A stretch of DNA of 64,000 nucleotides from contig NC_051091.1 of NCBI RefSeq assembly GCF_901709675.1, positions 6,108,967 through 6,172,966 on the forward strand, written 5' to 3'. Of this stretch, positions 50,598 to 61,171 are shown piece by piece. The notes below the pieces were generated by a model. That model was given only the letters and a program-made list of their open reading frames with translations. It had not been told where the DNA came from and ran no database searches. Positions within the stretch are counted from its first letter, which is position 1. Every line of letters begins with the position of its first letter. Source of the stretch: Syngnathus acus (Eukaryota > Chordata > Actinopteri > Syngnathiformes > Syngnathidae). A program made the translations under genes and the position numbers.

Positions 50598-50704
50598 AAA
50601 AGCACACATCTTCTAGACAGTGGTGAAAATGAGACTATCCCACCCCCTGTCCAAAGCTTTGTAAAGCTTACTTTCATATTCTGTGAGTGTAACTGTGCAG
50701 TGTC

Positions 50705-50795
50705 CTGATGCAGTGATTCCTAACCACTGCTAGTGTGCCGGGAGACATCATCAGGAGTGCCATGGGGAATATTTGAAAGTATTTACTACAAAGGA
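50705..50795 (+). mobile_element. Possible dispersed-repeat relic
   Basis: TTCCTAACCACTGCTAGTGTG, in pieces, then GCCGGGAGACATCATCAGGAGTGCCATGGG resembles a common vertebrate repeat of the form TTCTTAACCACTAGTGTGCCGTGAGAGATCGTCAGGTGTGCCGTGGGAAAT. It is recalled, not searched. Short and decayed. Confidence 0.4.
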
Positions 50796-53700
50796 TGTAT
50801 CTTTGTTTATCCATCCTTTAAATGTTCTTCTATGAGATAACAGAAGGTACCATTAACTTGTTGACATTCATACAACAGAATGTGTCATGGCTTCTTGTGA
50901 GTATGCCAGCTTTGTGTTTAATTCAAGTGGTCCACATTGGGTAATACATGTTACTATATATATATATAAAATATGGGATATGATCATCAACCAAAACAAA
51001 AAAATCAAATCAATTCTCAGAATAACACAAGTTCTTCTACAGAAATTCAACAAAGTTGTCGCTTGTTGCCGTGTTTTTAGATAATTGCGGTGGTTTGAAC
51101 AGACTGAAGTCAATACAGCAGCAACACATAGATCAAGGACTTGGAATAATTGCTCCCCGTTTCAGGGCACAACGCATCGTCTATAATCCCGCATTGTTTG
51201 GAGTTAATCATCTGGGCCTCGCTGGCCCTACAAGGCTGATTCAGAAGAATGACTCACCAGTTTGATACAGTGCAGCAGACTGCATGCACACCATGTATTC
51301 CCTCAGCTTCTAGTTAGCAGAGAATCTGTGGCAGCGCCGAGGCAGAGCACTGTCATTGAGTTACGTAATCAACAGAGGAGCGAGACCAGCCCGTGTGCCT
51401 GTGTGCGTGCGTGCGTACGTGCGTTTGTGGACGCAGTTCTTTTTGAGCTGTCCATCAAGCGCCGCTCCAAGGCCGCTGGAACACAAGGCTGCTGAGTTGG
51501 ACTTTCAGCAACAATGGAGCTCTGCCTGCCAGCCTGCCTGGCTGCCTTCCTTGCGTGCGTGTTGCCGGCACACCAGGCACATGCATGAATGAATAGGTCA
51601 TACGATAAGTACTGCATATAAGTCGAGACGGCAGGAGAATGCGTGTGAGGTATGAGGCCGGCTGCCTGAGAGATGAGCCAATTTTCTTTCACATATAGGA
51701 ATATCTACATATTGAATGTTTACATGGATTCTTGGAGACATGAGCCCGTTGTGATTTTCCACTCTCGTCCTATGTGCGTATAAGCATGCGTGTCACGTAA
51801 GCTTCTTTTGCATGTGCACATATGTTTGTGCATCTACGTGTGCATTTCCATCCTCACGCCAGCTTTAGGTTGCATGCTTCCAGTTGGTTCTGCTGCTCAA
51901 TAGTGCCATCTGCCTTTGGCAAGCGCCACTGCAGTCGTCATCAAGGAACGATCAGTGCAAGTCAGCGTCCACTTTTAACAACTGTTTTGGGATCTGTTGT
52001 CCAGTGGGCTGGTGCTAATTCACCCTGCATTATGGGCTGGATGATAAAAGTGACCTTGAAGCAGTTTATGTTGCTGAGATAATGGCGGCGAGGCCGTGAA
52101 ACACCACTCAGCTCTCGGTGGCAAAAGAAAATAATAGTTTAACCACTTGACATTGTTTTGAACTGTTTGTAAAACTTAATGAGCGCAGCACTGTAAGTGT
52201 TGATGCTCAAGTAAGTAGTGAGGATAAATTAAATGGGATTCATTGATCAGACGATGAGTTACTAGATTCTGGGTTAAAATGAGTTTCGGGAATTATTATG
52301 TTGTGGTTAGACCGGCGCTTGTATTTCAAACCAGTGGAACACAATTAGGTCAGATTGAGGCCACGATAAAACCACTCGTATATATGCAAGATTATGCCCA
52401 TGAGCGCCATGCTGACCTTGACCCACACTCTGATCTGCGTCCTCATAGCTCCCTTTTTTTGTCCTTACTCCCTCAATGCCCTCCCTCCTTTGTTTAAAAT
52501 AAGTTTGTTTTCTGCCCCCATCACCCCTCTTATTATCACCTTTACTCTTCCACATTTTTAACTTGCTCGCTGCATTCCCACTTCTCTCTATCTCCTCCCG
52601 CTTTTTTTTTCTTTCATATCAACAGCCAGTCTGTTAAATAATGCATGGTGGCGCATTAAAAACATTAATAGGGCTCTCTTGGCTGTCAAACAGAGGGAGG
52701 AGATGAGGGTGAAGAAGCAATGGGTAACTCCGTTTTAAATAAACGTGATGATGAATGATGTCATTTAATAGGAGTCAGAGAATAACGAAAGGAAAGGGGT
52801 GGAGGTCCGAGCATTAATTGCGTTGCATGGTGACACCGCGTCCTCCTTGCCCCCGAGGCTTCGGCTTTGTCGAATCATCTGAACCATCCATTACAATGAT
52901 GAGTGTATCAGCAAACACAAAAGAAAGGATTTAATGACATTTAACAAAACACTGATACTGCATCACACAGAACCTTGACCTTTTGCTTGCTAACGCTTCT
53001 CCCACCCCGCTTCTCCCTTTCCGCATCCTCTACTCTGCTCTCGTCTCCACCATTCCTCCTGGCAGCACAGCGATTGGCATTATTAAAAATTGATTGGAGG
53101 CGAGCGTTTAGCTGGGTGCTGAGGCGGAGGGAATGTCTGACAGGCAGGAGGAAAATGACAGGAGGACCGACATTGTGGAAAGGTCTTGCTGGGGGACGCG
53201 TGTGTGCGTGCGTGTGCGCGTGTGTCCGTATGATTTGTAAACAGGCAAAAGGCGTGCTGTGGTGCCTCTCACCATGCGTGCAGTATGTGCTTATTTATGC
53301 AGTCATAACCTTTTACCTGAATGTCCAGTTAAACCCAAATGATTCTGTAAAGTGATTTTTTTATTGGTTGAATGGGTATCTTCCGGTTGTATACGGGACA
53401 ATAAAATGGAAATGAAAATAATGGGAGGGAAGATATTCATGAAAAACAATTCACTTTTTTTTTTTTTTGCTGGGCCAAAACAATGTAAAGTCGAATTCTC
53501 ATTTACCACATAAAAATCTTCTTTAACTCCAAATGTTACCCAAGTAGTGATTTATTTTTATTTTTTTGCTGTCATTGATATTGTTGCTGCTACATCTTAC
53601 TACAAAATAGTCGAAATGTCAGGGATCTTCTCCCCCCCCGCGTATGCCTCAATTTTGTCGTTAAGACTGATACATTATTCAGAGAGAACTTTGAAACAAT

Positions 53701-54357
53701 CTCATGAAAATTCCATAACTGTACTAGGATCTACATCACAGTCGACGAGGTTATTTCCGGACCTACTTCCTGCAAAGAAATGGCTTTGGAAATTTTTGTG
53801 CAAGTCTGCGGAAGACAAACTGACAGTAAAAAAAAAAACTTAGTGGTAACCTCCATGCAAGAGGCGAGTAATGGAATCAAAACCGAGTGTTATTCCAATA
53901 GCGGAACTTTTGATGCCGGTATGGCATCGGATCTGATTTTGTGCAGGTGCTGTATGTCAAACGTGGTCGGTGAGTGTACAAAGTCCATATTGGCAGAAGT
54001 CCTCTCAATGATGACAGTCAGCGCAGATCTGCTGAGCAAGAATTACCTCTCTGCTATCCTTCTCGCCTCCCTGTCTCACTCCCTTCATCCCTCTCCTCAT
54101 TTCTCTTTCCAGCCCTCCCCTGCCTTTCATCTCAGATCAAATAATATTTGCAGCCCATATTCCCAACCAGCTATTCCCCCAATGGCTATAAGTGCTTCAG
54201 CTTTGGAGATTTTTAATACACTTTACCACCAATTTGGCTGAGTGATTCTTTTTTTAAAAAAAAAAAGTTATTTTTAGGCGGGATGGGGGGAAAAAAAAAA
54301 CAAGTTCACACTACTAACTGGTTCACATTTCTCTCTGTTTGTCTGTTTCTCATATAG

Positions 54358-54406
54358 ATGAACAGACCAATCCAGGTGAAGCCAGCAGACAGCGAGAGCC
54401 GAGGAG
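54358..54406 (+). CDS. celf4: celf4 coding exon 3 (RRM1-RRM2 linker)
   Basis: A 49-nt micro-sized exon encoding residues 122-137 (MNRPIQVKPADSESRG) plus the first base of codon 138. The sequence is the near-invariant CELF linker that ends RRM1 (the IQVKPAD beta strand) and leads to RRM2. The acceptor is CATATAG and the donor GTAAAC at 54407. Size and phase match the family. Without it RRM1 would lose its last strand and the frame would shift, so it is expected to be constitutive. Confidence 0.96.
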
Positions 54407-56689
54407 GTAAACGCATTTGGCTTCCTTTCTTTGCTTTCTTTCTGACTTTCTGCCTTTAGTCCGACCCCGCAAACATGCTGCCTGCACATATCAGCCTCAC
54501 CATTATTTGTCCCATTACACAATGGCCCGTACCTCAACGCGGCCTGACAGTGCAGCCTGGCCAGACCCTCTAGAATTCAGAACGCATTATGTAAACAGAG
54601 CTTGTCCTCGCCAATGTTGGCCAACGTGGCCTTCAGCTCCTCGTTCGGAGTTTCATCATATGCGAGGATTGCACACACGCGGTATGTGGGCCTACACATA
54701 CACACGCATGTTATGCTTTGGAGGAGAGGGGGGCACTTGTTTTTGTCCCTTGAATGGCGCTGTTTGCAAATCCCATCAAAAACACACACAAAAATGTTTC
54801 CTTGAATCAAGCCGATGAACTTTTGAGTTGGTATTTGGTGACATTTTCTACATTTGTGAAATGCAGTGACCTGCGCTTGATATCAAACAAGAGTAGACAG
54901 CTTTCAAACTTTACAGTTGTAGCCGATAAATTATTTAATAGAGAACAAAGACAAAGAGACAAAAGTGAAGAATTAGAGCACGAGATGGATTGGAAAAACA
55001 ATGTCGGACACGGCTCGCCGTTTCATTTGTCGCTTCTTTAAGTGGAGGACCGGTCCGGTGGAGCAGAAGAGATGCTTCTGCACCTTTGTTTTGAATCCTC
55101 CCCAAGTGCTCATCCTCAAACCCCCTGAATCCTCTTAATCGATTTCCCTTATTTATTTGTCTTGTTTAGTACTTAAGTATCCCAGAGTTTTTCTTCTCAG
55201 GGAAACATTGCAGTCTTTCACATTCTCAATCAGGATTCATCAAGTAGCAACAAGCAAAGAGGTGTCTAATAAAGGTGTTGATATTGACGGAAGGCACCAT
55301 TTCCCCCTCTAAAATACAGACGCGTGGACAAATAAAGTAAGAAATGGAAGGACGGAAATTGAAGACGTCAAATTGTAGCTTGTGTTATGTAGATTAAACT
55401 CTTTTATGGCTGTTTGGTGATATTGGTAATGCTCCTGCTGGGTGTAACAAAGAAGGAAATAAATGAGAGTTTTTGTCATGCTCTACTGAGTGGGTGTGAG
55501 AGAGAGAGAAAGCGAGAGAGGGTGGGAGAGAGAGCTTTGCATCGAGACTCTTAAGTCTTCCTGGTGTCTATTGATTTGCTCTCCGGCCGAATATATGTGC
55601 GTAAATGTGTGTGAGCGTGTGTTAACAGCCCTTTTCCAAAGAAAGATGTCATGTTTATTGGTGCCTTCCCTGGGGAGCCGACGTGTGTGCGCGGGGGGGG
55701 GGCAGAATTTCAGGTTACGTGCGCATAGGACGTGCATCTTGCACACCCCGCTCTTGTAAACACCCCCCCACCCCCCTCCCCTCCTCCGGTGCAAGGCCAG
55801 AGCTCAGATTAGTCTTGTTGACTCGGCAAGGACACCCTGTCAGGCACAGGCTGTGGGGAACGGACCGTGAGCACGCTGGCACGCACAGACAAACACGCGC
55901 GCACCTACACGCACGTTAATTTGCAGGGCGCATTCGCAAGGCGATTGCACCAAGGCTCATTAATTTCCCAACGTATACATCAATTTCCACAAAGCTGGGA
56001 TCCGAGAACGTAACATTAGAACAGACTGGCTGACACACAAGCCATCTGCTGCCGTTGTGTACAAACACACGTTCATCGCCCGCCTCGTGACTTGTGTGTG
56101 AACATCCAAGACAAAACACACAACATTCGCATTTTATTTGTCTAGCAACAAATCAATAAAAGTATTACATATGAGCTGTCTCGTCGACTGACGCTTTCTG
56201 CTAAATGACCCCAATTACAGAAGAAGAATGGAGTTGGCGTGTGTAACGACGGCTTGGGTAGCAGATTAACAAACAAGTAACTTTTCCTCCTCAAGTGATG
56301 TCTTTGCGCCAAGTTGCCCTCTCATTTACAGCAAACGGGTGTTGGCACATTTGACAACCATAATGTATTGCTCAATATAAATGATTCCCCTGGAAAGGCT
56401 AATTTGGAATGTAACTTGAATTTCAATGAATCACATCCTGACCTGAGGACAAACACATCTGGTCGCCCTCATGCCTACACATTGAGCATTTACCCTCTTG
56501 CAGCTGTTTGTTTTGCATTCAAACATTGCCCATAACAAAGGAAATGCTGTTAGACTGGAACGAACAGACTAAGAATATTTTCAACCAAACTGAGCGCAAA
56601 GTCGGCTACTCAATTCTTGACATTATTTTCACTACAGTGACATCATCAGAGAATTACAAGACTGATCTTAACGTCCTTGTACCTTTTAG
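54407..56689 (+). other. celf4: celf4 intron 3 (2.3 kb)
   Basis: Phase 1, GTAAAC donor and TTTTAG acceptor. It contains a GA-rich stretch (55494-55535), a GC-rich low-complexity patch with G and C runs near 55690-55790 and CA-rich sequence near 55890. No gene, RNA or clear mobile element was seen. Confidence 0.85.
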
Positions 56690-56818
56690 AAGACAGAAAG
56701 CTCTTTGTGGGCATGCTCAACAAGCAGCAGTCGGAAGATGACGTGCGACGCCTTTTCGAGTCCTTCGGTGGCATCGAGGAGTGCACCATCCTGCGAGGTC
56801 CTGATGGCAACAGCAAAG
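56690..56818 (+). CDS. celf4: celf4 coding exon 4 (first part of RRM2)
   Basis: 129 nt completing E138 and encoding D139-K180 plus one base of G181. It holds the RRM2 RNP2 motif LFVGML (residues 142-147) and the family signature [17 protein letters not shown], followed by [15 protein letters not shown]. The acceptor reads TTTTAG|AAG|ACAG, a TAG/AAG tandem. Use of the second AG would delete E138 only. The donor is GTGAGT at 56819. Confidence 0.96.
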
Positions 56819-57584
56819 GTGAGTTTGGAGCTATTTATGACTTTAGGTCAGTAGAGTTTGGTCACAGGCTAGTGCGCAGAAATGATTTGGCCTTTCGGAC
56901 TTGGTGACTTTGCAAAGTTCTCTTCAAGCAGCCCATGTTGCATCTCATCAAAGCCAAGTTATTTGTCAACGAGAGGTTGTAGATGGATTCGGACGTAAAC
57001 GTCATCGGAATGCTTTGTTCACGGGGTGTAAAATCAGTCAAGTCATTTCGGATGAACCCAATTAACCTTTTAAGTCAACCTGCATGGAGAAAAAGACAAA
57101 CTAAGTCAAGCTCATTCCAAGCTGTCGGGCTTCGTATCACGCCAGTGAAATGGCCTTTTGCCGTGTTGTCACAGTGCTTGAAGTTATCACGGGGCTTAGC
57201 CGCCAATGCTGTGGCCTGTTGATAACTAAGCCTGATGATTACAGTGGGCTTGATCATTCGGACGCCTCCGTGAAGCTCCATTAACGAGACTCCGTCAGCT
57301 AGCGTAGTCCACTAAATGGGCTTTAGCTCAATAATTACTGGCAACTTGATCATTCAAATCCATCAACAGGCCTTGTCAATATTAAGCCACATCCCATTGC
57401 GGTGGCATTTGAAGTCCCGTCAGAGGATGTCCCAGTTGTTAATGATGTCAAAGTGCCACGTTTAGCTTGCCTATTGAGCGAAATTCAACGGTGAGCCTCC
57501 TTTGCGAAGGATCTGCATGATGTTTGTCCTCAGCTCTTTGTGTTTCACACGCTCACTGTCTTCTCTCTCTCCCTCTCTCTTCAG
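56819..57584 (+). other. celf4: celf4 intron 4 (766 nt)
   Basis: Phase 1 with GTGAGT donor and a good CT-rich tract before TTCAG. The middle (57300-57480) is complex and AT-core-rich (CTCAATAATTACTGG near 57328 and TTAATGATGTC near 57437), which is unusually information-rich for a short intron and could be a conserved regulatory element. Confidence 0.8.
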
Positions 57585-57664
57585 GCTGTGCATTTGTAAA
57601 ATACTCGTCTCACGCCGAAGCTCAGGCGGCCATCAGTTCACTACACGGCAGCCAGACGATGCCT
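57585..57664 (+). CDS. celf4: celf4 coding exon 5 (RRM2 RNP1 and C-terminal part)
   Basis: An 80-nt exon completing G181 and encoding residues 182-207 ([20 protein letters not shown] onward to SQTMP). With exon 4 it forms the RNP1 motif KGCAFVKY (residues 180-187). The acceptor follows a strong CTCTCTCTTCAG pyrimidine tract, and the donor is GTGAGT at 57665. Length and phase match the family. Confidence 0.96.
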
Positions 57665-58014
57665 GTGAGTAGCTATGCGTGACAGCTTGTAGATTTATGT
57701 GAGTGGCAAGAGGTGAATCTGCAGAGGTGAATCGCAACGAGCTTAATTACCTCCTAAAAGTTATACTTTATTCATCCCTCTGTGGAAAAGTGTCCCCTGC
57801 CTTTGACCCATGCCAGCTACATCGGGGGCGAAGGAGAGCTTTGAAGCTGGTTGGCTTAGAGAGAGAGACTCACCATTCTCCAATCACTACTTTTCACCTC
57901 TTGGGAGGAGTAAAATAGACGCTTTGTGTACAACAGGGGACACAAGGTGATGTCATTCTCCCATCTGTACTTACTAACCTACTGCCTGGTATGTGTGTGT
58001 GTGTGAATGCGCAG
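57665..58014 (+). other. celf4: celf4 intron 5 (350 nt) with GU-rich 3' end
   Basis: Phase 0. The last 25 nt before the acceptor read GTATGTGTGTGTGTGTGAATG then CGCAG, so a GU repeat (57990-58005) takes the place of a pyrimidine tract. This makes a weak acceptor that could respond to GU-binding splicing factors such as CELF proteins. The rest shows nothing I can name. Confidence 0.8.
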
Positions 58015-58155
58015 GGTGCCTCATCCAGTCTGGTGGTAAAGTTCGCAGACACGGATAAGGAGCGCACCATTCGCCGCATGCAGCAGATGGCTGGTCAGAT
58101 GGGCATTTTCAACCCTATGGCCCTGCAGTTTGGAGCCTACGGAGCCTACGCTCAG
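58015..58155 (+). CDS. celf4: celf4 coding exon 6 (end of RRM2, start of linker)
   Basis: 141 nt, phase 0 at both ends, encoding residues 208-254. It starts [20 protein letters not shown], the last strand of RRM2, and continues [17 protein letters not shown] to [20 protein letters not shown] is characteristic of CELF4 rather than CELF3, 5 or 6. The end at GCTCAG is set by homology and leaves a GCAAGG donor at 58156, i.e. a GC donor. The frame remains open downstream to 58266, so read-through would add about 36 codons before a stop. Confidence 0.9.
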
Positions 58156-58743
58156 GCAAGGCCCTCACTTAGCATATTTCTGCAACACATTCACATGGCA
58201 CCATTTGGACTGGAAAAAAATGTTAGATATAAAGATAAACCAACGCTGTTTCAAATGCATTTTTAACTGAAACTGCTTACCAAAAGTCCTTGTTTATATA
58301 TCATGTGATGCAATACCATGCGATACCATACAGTGCTATATCGTATGATATGATACGATACCATACGATACAATACCATGCGATACCTACCATACGATAC
58401 AGTGCCATACCATATGATATGATACCGTACGATATCATACGATACAGTGCCATACCATGTGATACGATACCATACCATACAGTGCCATACCATCTGATAA
58501 GATATGATACGATACCATATGATACAGTGACATATCATATGATACGATACCATACAGTACCATACCATGTGATACCATACGTTACAATAACATATGATAC
58601 CATACAATACCAGACTAGATTAGATTTCTCACAGCAGGAAATATCCGTTTTCTGAAAACATGTCATCCCGCCCTTCAACTTCCTCACGTTTTCTTTTAAT
58701 GGATTCGAGAATCATTTTAATAGTAGTCTCTTCCTGCTCATAG
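58156..58743 (+). other. celf4: celf4 intron 6 (588 nt), apparent GC-AG intron
   Basis: No GT donor lies near the homology-defined exon end. CAG|GCAAGG fits the known consensus of GC donors, which tolerate the mismatch by otherwise strong U1 pairing. The acceptor is CTCATAG. More than half of the intron is a degenerate CATAC/GATAC repeat (58302-58611). Confidence 0.75.
58302..58611 (+). repeat. Degenerate CATAC/GATAC satellite in intron 6
   Basis: About 310 bp made almost only of the pentamers CATAC, GATAC and variants (CATGC, GATAT, CAGTGC), in a loose higher-order pattern of about 15 to 55 bp around the phrase ACAGTGCCATACCAT, which recurs roughly at 58331, 58391, 58444, 58479 and, changed, later. 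The array also contains many CATATG and ATATGAT palindromes. Both strands are open in one frame only because the repeat lacks stops. Confidence 0.9.
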
Positions 58744-58882
58744 GTGCAGCAGCAGGCCGCATTGATGGCATCTGTAGGCCAGGGGGGTTACCTCAGTCCG
58801 ATGGCTGCCTTTGCTGCTGCCCAGATGCAGCACATGGCCACCATCAATGGCCTCCCCGGAGCACCGCTCACGCCCACGTCGG
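58744..58882 (+). CDS. celf4: celf4 coding exon 7 (linker, Ala/Gln/Met-rich)
   Basis: 139 nt encoding residues 255-300 plus one base of G301: [20 protein letters not shown], then [19 protein letters not shown] and TPTS. This is the divergent linker that in CELF proteins carries activation and repression functions. Compared with recalled mammalian CELF4 ([16 protein letters not shown]), the junction reads AYAQ-VQQQ, so ALM is replaced by V. The acceptor is CTCATAG and the donor GTAACA at 58883. Confidence 0.93.
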
Positions 58883-59220
58883 GTAACAGCAGTCAAAGAT
58901 ATATTTTAATTCATACCAGCTACATTTATTTCCTGGGATGACTACAATCGGAAACATATATGGAAAAATTTGAAATTTCACAGTACAGTGTTAACATCAA
59001 CTGTTTACTTTTATCTGCATCCACTTGTATCACACAAAGGGCAATAGGAAATCACCCTTGACATTTAATGTCTTTACTGGACCACTGGACCGCCCCTCTG
59101 ACATTTGCAAGAGTTACTTGGGGGCTGGTCAAAGTAAAAATTTCTTTCATGTCTTTGGGGGGGAAATATAGACAATTACTCACTGTTACCCTCTCTGATT
59201 TTACTCTTTGCCGGTTGCAG
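58883..59220 (+). other. celf4: celf4 intron 7 (338 nt)
   Basis: Phase 1, GTAACA donor, acceptor TTGCAG after a moderate pyrimidine tract. Nothing else was recognised in it. Confidence 0.85.
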
Positions 59221-59373
59221 GTGGCAGCACTCCTCCAGGCATCAGTGCCCCCACAGTGACCAGCATCCCTTCCCCTATTAGTGTCAATGGTTTTACTGGG
59301 ATGCCGCCTCCTCAAGCAAATGGACAGCCACCTGCAGAGGCCGTCTTCACCAATGGGATACACCATTACCCAG
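59221..59373 (+). CDS. celf4: celf4 coding exon 8 (linker, Pro/Ser/Gly-rich)
   Basis: 153 nt completing G301 and encoding residues 302-351 plus one base of codon 352. It reads [20 protein letters not shown], then [20 protein letters not shown] and [10 protein letters not shown]. The blocks SIPSPI-VNGFTG and QANGQP-AEAVF-NGIH are CELF4 signatures. The donor is GTAAAT at 59374. Confidence 0.94.
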
Positions 59374-61003
59374 GTAAATGTGGAATAAAACAACAGCCCA
59401 TAGTTTGTAAATGGAATAAGAGCTCAGGGACTTGTGATCATCATGACTTAAAGCTTAACAATACAAGAAAGAAAAATATGTCAAGTCATTTTATTTGGAC
59501 TAAAACAGACTGCAATGCTTTTCATACAAAACCAAGTAAACCAGTCAGCATTCAACAACACATTCAATTATGTGTTCGCAACTTTATGTTGAGCTTCAAT
59601 GTGTGCTTAACTGAGCACAATTTTAGGAAGAAAATTTACAGCAGACAATTATTTTGACACTTTCTAAGTGGATGTGGAAATAGAATTTGGCCCACTATTA
59701 AAAAACGATTAATTTAAAAAAAAAAACTTTCTAAAATAGTTGTACTAAATAGGATATTTTATTTCGTGAGAACAGCATCCACTCTCAGAGGTATAGGAAG
59801 TTTATACACTGTTATGATGAATTATGATGCAAAATTACTCAGGAGGGAACACCATTTATTGTAGAGAGGGCCAACGTACACACAACGGCTGCTCTTTCGA
59901 CATTATTTCAATGAAGTTATTTTCATTACGTTCATCAATAATTACCCAAATTTTTTTTAAATAATTTAATTAAATAGAGTACATTAGCACAAATAGCCTA
60001 CCCAATTCTTTAGCAGAAACTATGTGGAGCCTAACTCAAACTCTAACTCCAGATTATTCCAGTTAATATAATAAAAATGTATTCCCTCTATGCATTATAT
60101 ACATTGTGTTTAACTATAAAGCATTAATTGCAAAAACGTATAGTAAATGGCCAATATTTTTTGCACAGTTTGAAATCGATGGGCATGAGGCCATATTATT
60201 TAATAACTCTAAAAACAAAACAAACAAAAAAAGGCTTGGCAAAAAGATTCTAAAAGTCGCACATATTCTACAAGATAACTTGTATTACTTTCCAGGTAAA
60301 ATCCTTCTAAATTCTTGTGTGAGCAGGATTGGCTACCACACCCTTCGTTGTTGTTTATGAGGAGGAAGAAAGCTATTAAATTGCCATGTCTTTTGTTTTG
60401 TTTCCCCAGTATTGCAAGAAGTGGTTTTTAGGGAGGACTCTGAGAAAAATGGCTTGGGTGTTGCTCCAAGGAGTTGTTTCGGAGTACAGGGTGGCTGCTT
60501 TCTCTCTTCTCTATCTGAAGGTAGTGCTCTTGCTCATTCTTATCTCCATCTTATCCTCTCCTCGCCTTATATCACATATATAACCGCTTCATTAGATATT
60601 GCTACATTTGCTTTTATCTTTATCTGACTGAATGATAGCTTGAGGACACGTTCTCCCCAAACATCGGGCAACTTTTCCCGTCTTTTGAGGAAACAATTAA
60701 GCTCGTGCACATTGGGAGAGATCAGCACCTCACACTGAGAACTAACTTCTTTGCCTCTTTTGTCTCTTCCCTCCATTTCATCATGTTGTGACCCTACTTC
60801 CCTCCCACTGTTTTTATATATTACTCTCGCCTTCCTCTGAACCACCCCTCCTTCATTTCTGCTTCGTCTCCCTGCTGCTTTGTATCATTTTCTTTCTTTA
60901 CCCTGGTCCACACCCATCCATCCATCCATCCATCCATCCATCCATCCATCCATCCATCCATCCACCCACCTTCTTCATCATTTCGTGTTGTCTTCTGGAG
61001 CAG
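59374..61003 (+). other. celf4: celf4 intron 8 (1.6 kb)
   Basis: Phase 1. AT-rich in its middle (59700-60250) and pyrimidine-rich in its last 250 bp. It contains the TCCA array at 60914-60963 close to the acceptor. No gene or recognisable mobile element was seen. Confidence 0.85.
60914..60963 (+). repeat. (TCCA)n tetranucleotide array
   Basis: About twelve TCCA units, 40 nt upstream of exon 9. It is the reverse complement of the TGGA array at 30163-30280 in intron 2. It adds to the pyrimidine-rich region before the exon 9 acceptor. Confidence 0.96.
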
Positions 61004-61066
61004 CTCAAAGTCCCACTGCAGCTGATCCTCTCCAGCAGGCTTACACGGGAGTCCAGCAGTATGCAG
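61004..61066 (+). CDS. celf4: celf4 coding exon 9 (linker)
   Basis: A 63-nt exon completing codon 352 and encoding Q353-A372 plus one base of 373 ([20 protein letters not shown]). [20 protein letters not shown] is conserved across CELF3-6. The acceptor is GGAGCAG. The donor lies at the first GT of a long GT repeat (GTGTGTGT), a poor U1 match with several possible registers. A shift of 6 nt would add two codons in frame. This is a strong candidate for an alternative or regulated exon. Confidence 0.92.
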
Positions 61067-61096
61067 GTGTGTGTGTGTATGAGCGTGTGTGTGTGT

Positions 61097-61143
<47 letters not shown>

Positions 61144-61171
61144 TCTGAGTGTGTGTGTGTGCTTGTGTGTA
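61067..61171 (+). repeat. celf4: (GT)n microsatellite forming the exon 9 5' splice site
   Basis: About fifty GT units with a few ATG, GAGC and TTGTCTGA interruptions begin at the first intronic base after exon 9. Confidence 0.95.

Larger units (their letters stand above)
27961..54357 (+). other. celf4: celf4 intron 2 (26.4 kb)
   Basis: Phase 0 intron from a GTGAGT donor to a CATATAG acceptor, the largest in the gene, as intron 2 is also in mammals from memory. No other gene was recognised within it. It carries the GGAT and GT arrays near 30 kb, two Tc1 transposase relics, a MITE-like element, several dispersed-repeat relics and AT-rich candidate regulatory islands. The stretches between them hold nothing I can name. 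Confidence 0.9.

Noticed and set aside
58263-58655. Two opposed open frames over intron 6
   Set aside because: Both arise from the CATAC/GATAC satellite, which has no stops in those frames; they are not proteins.
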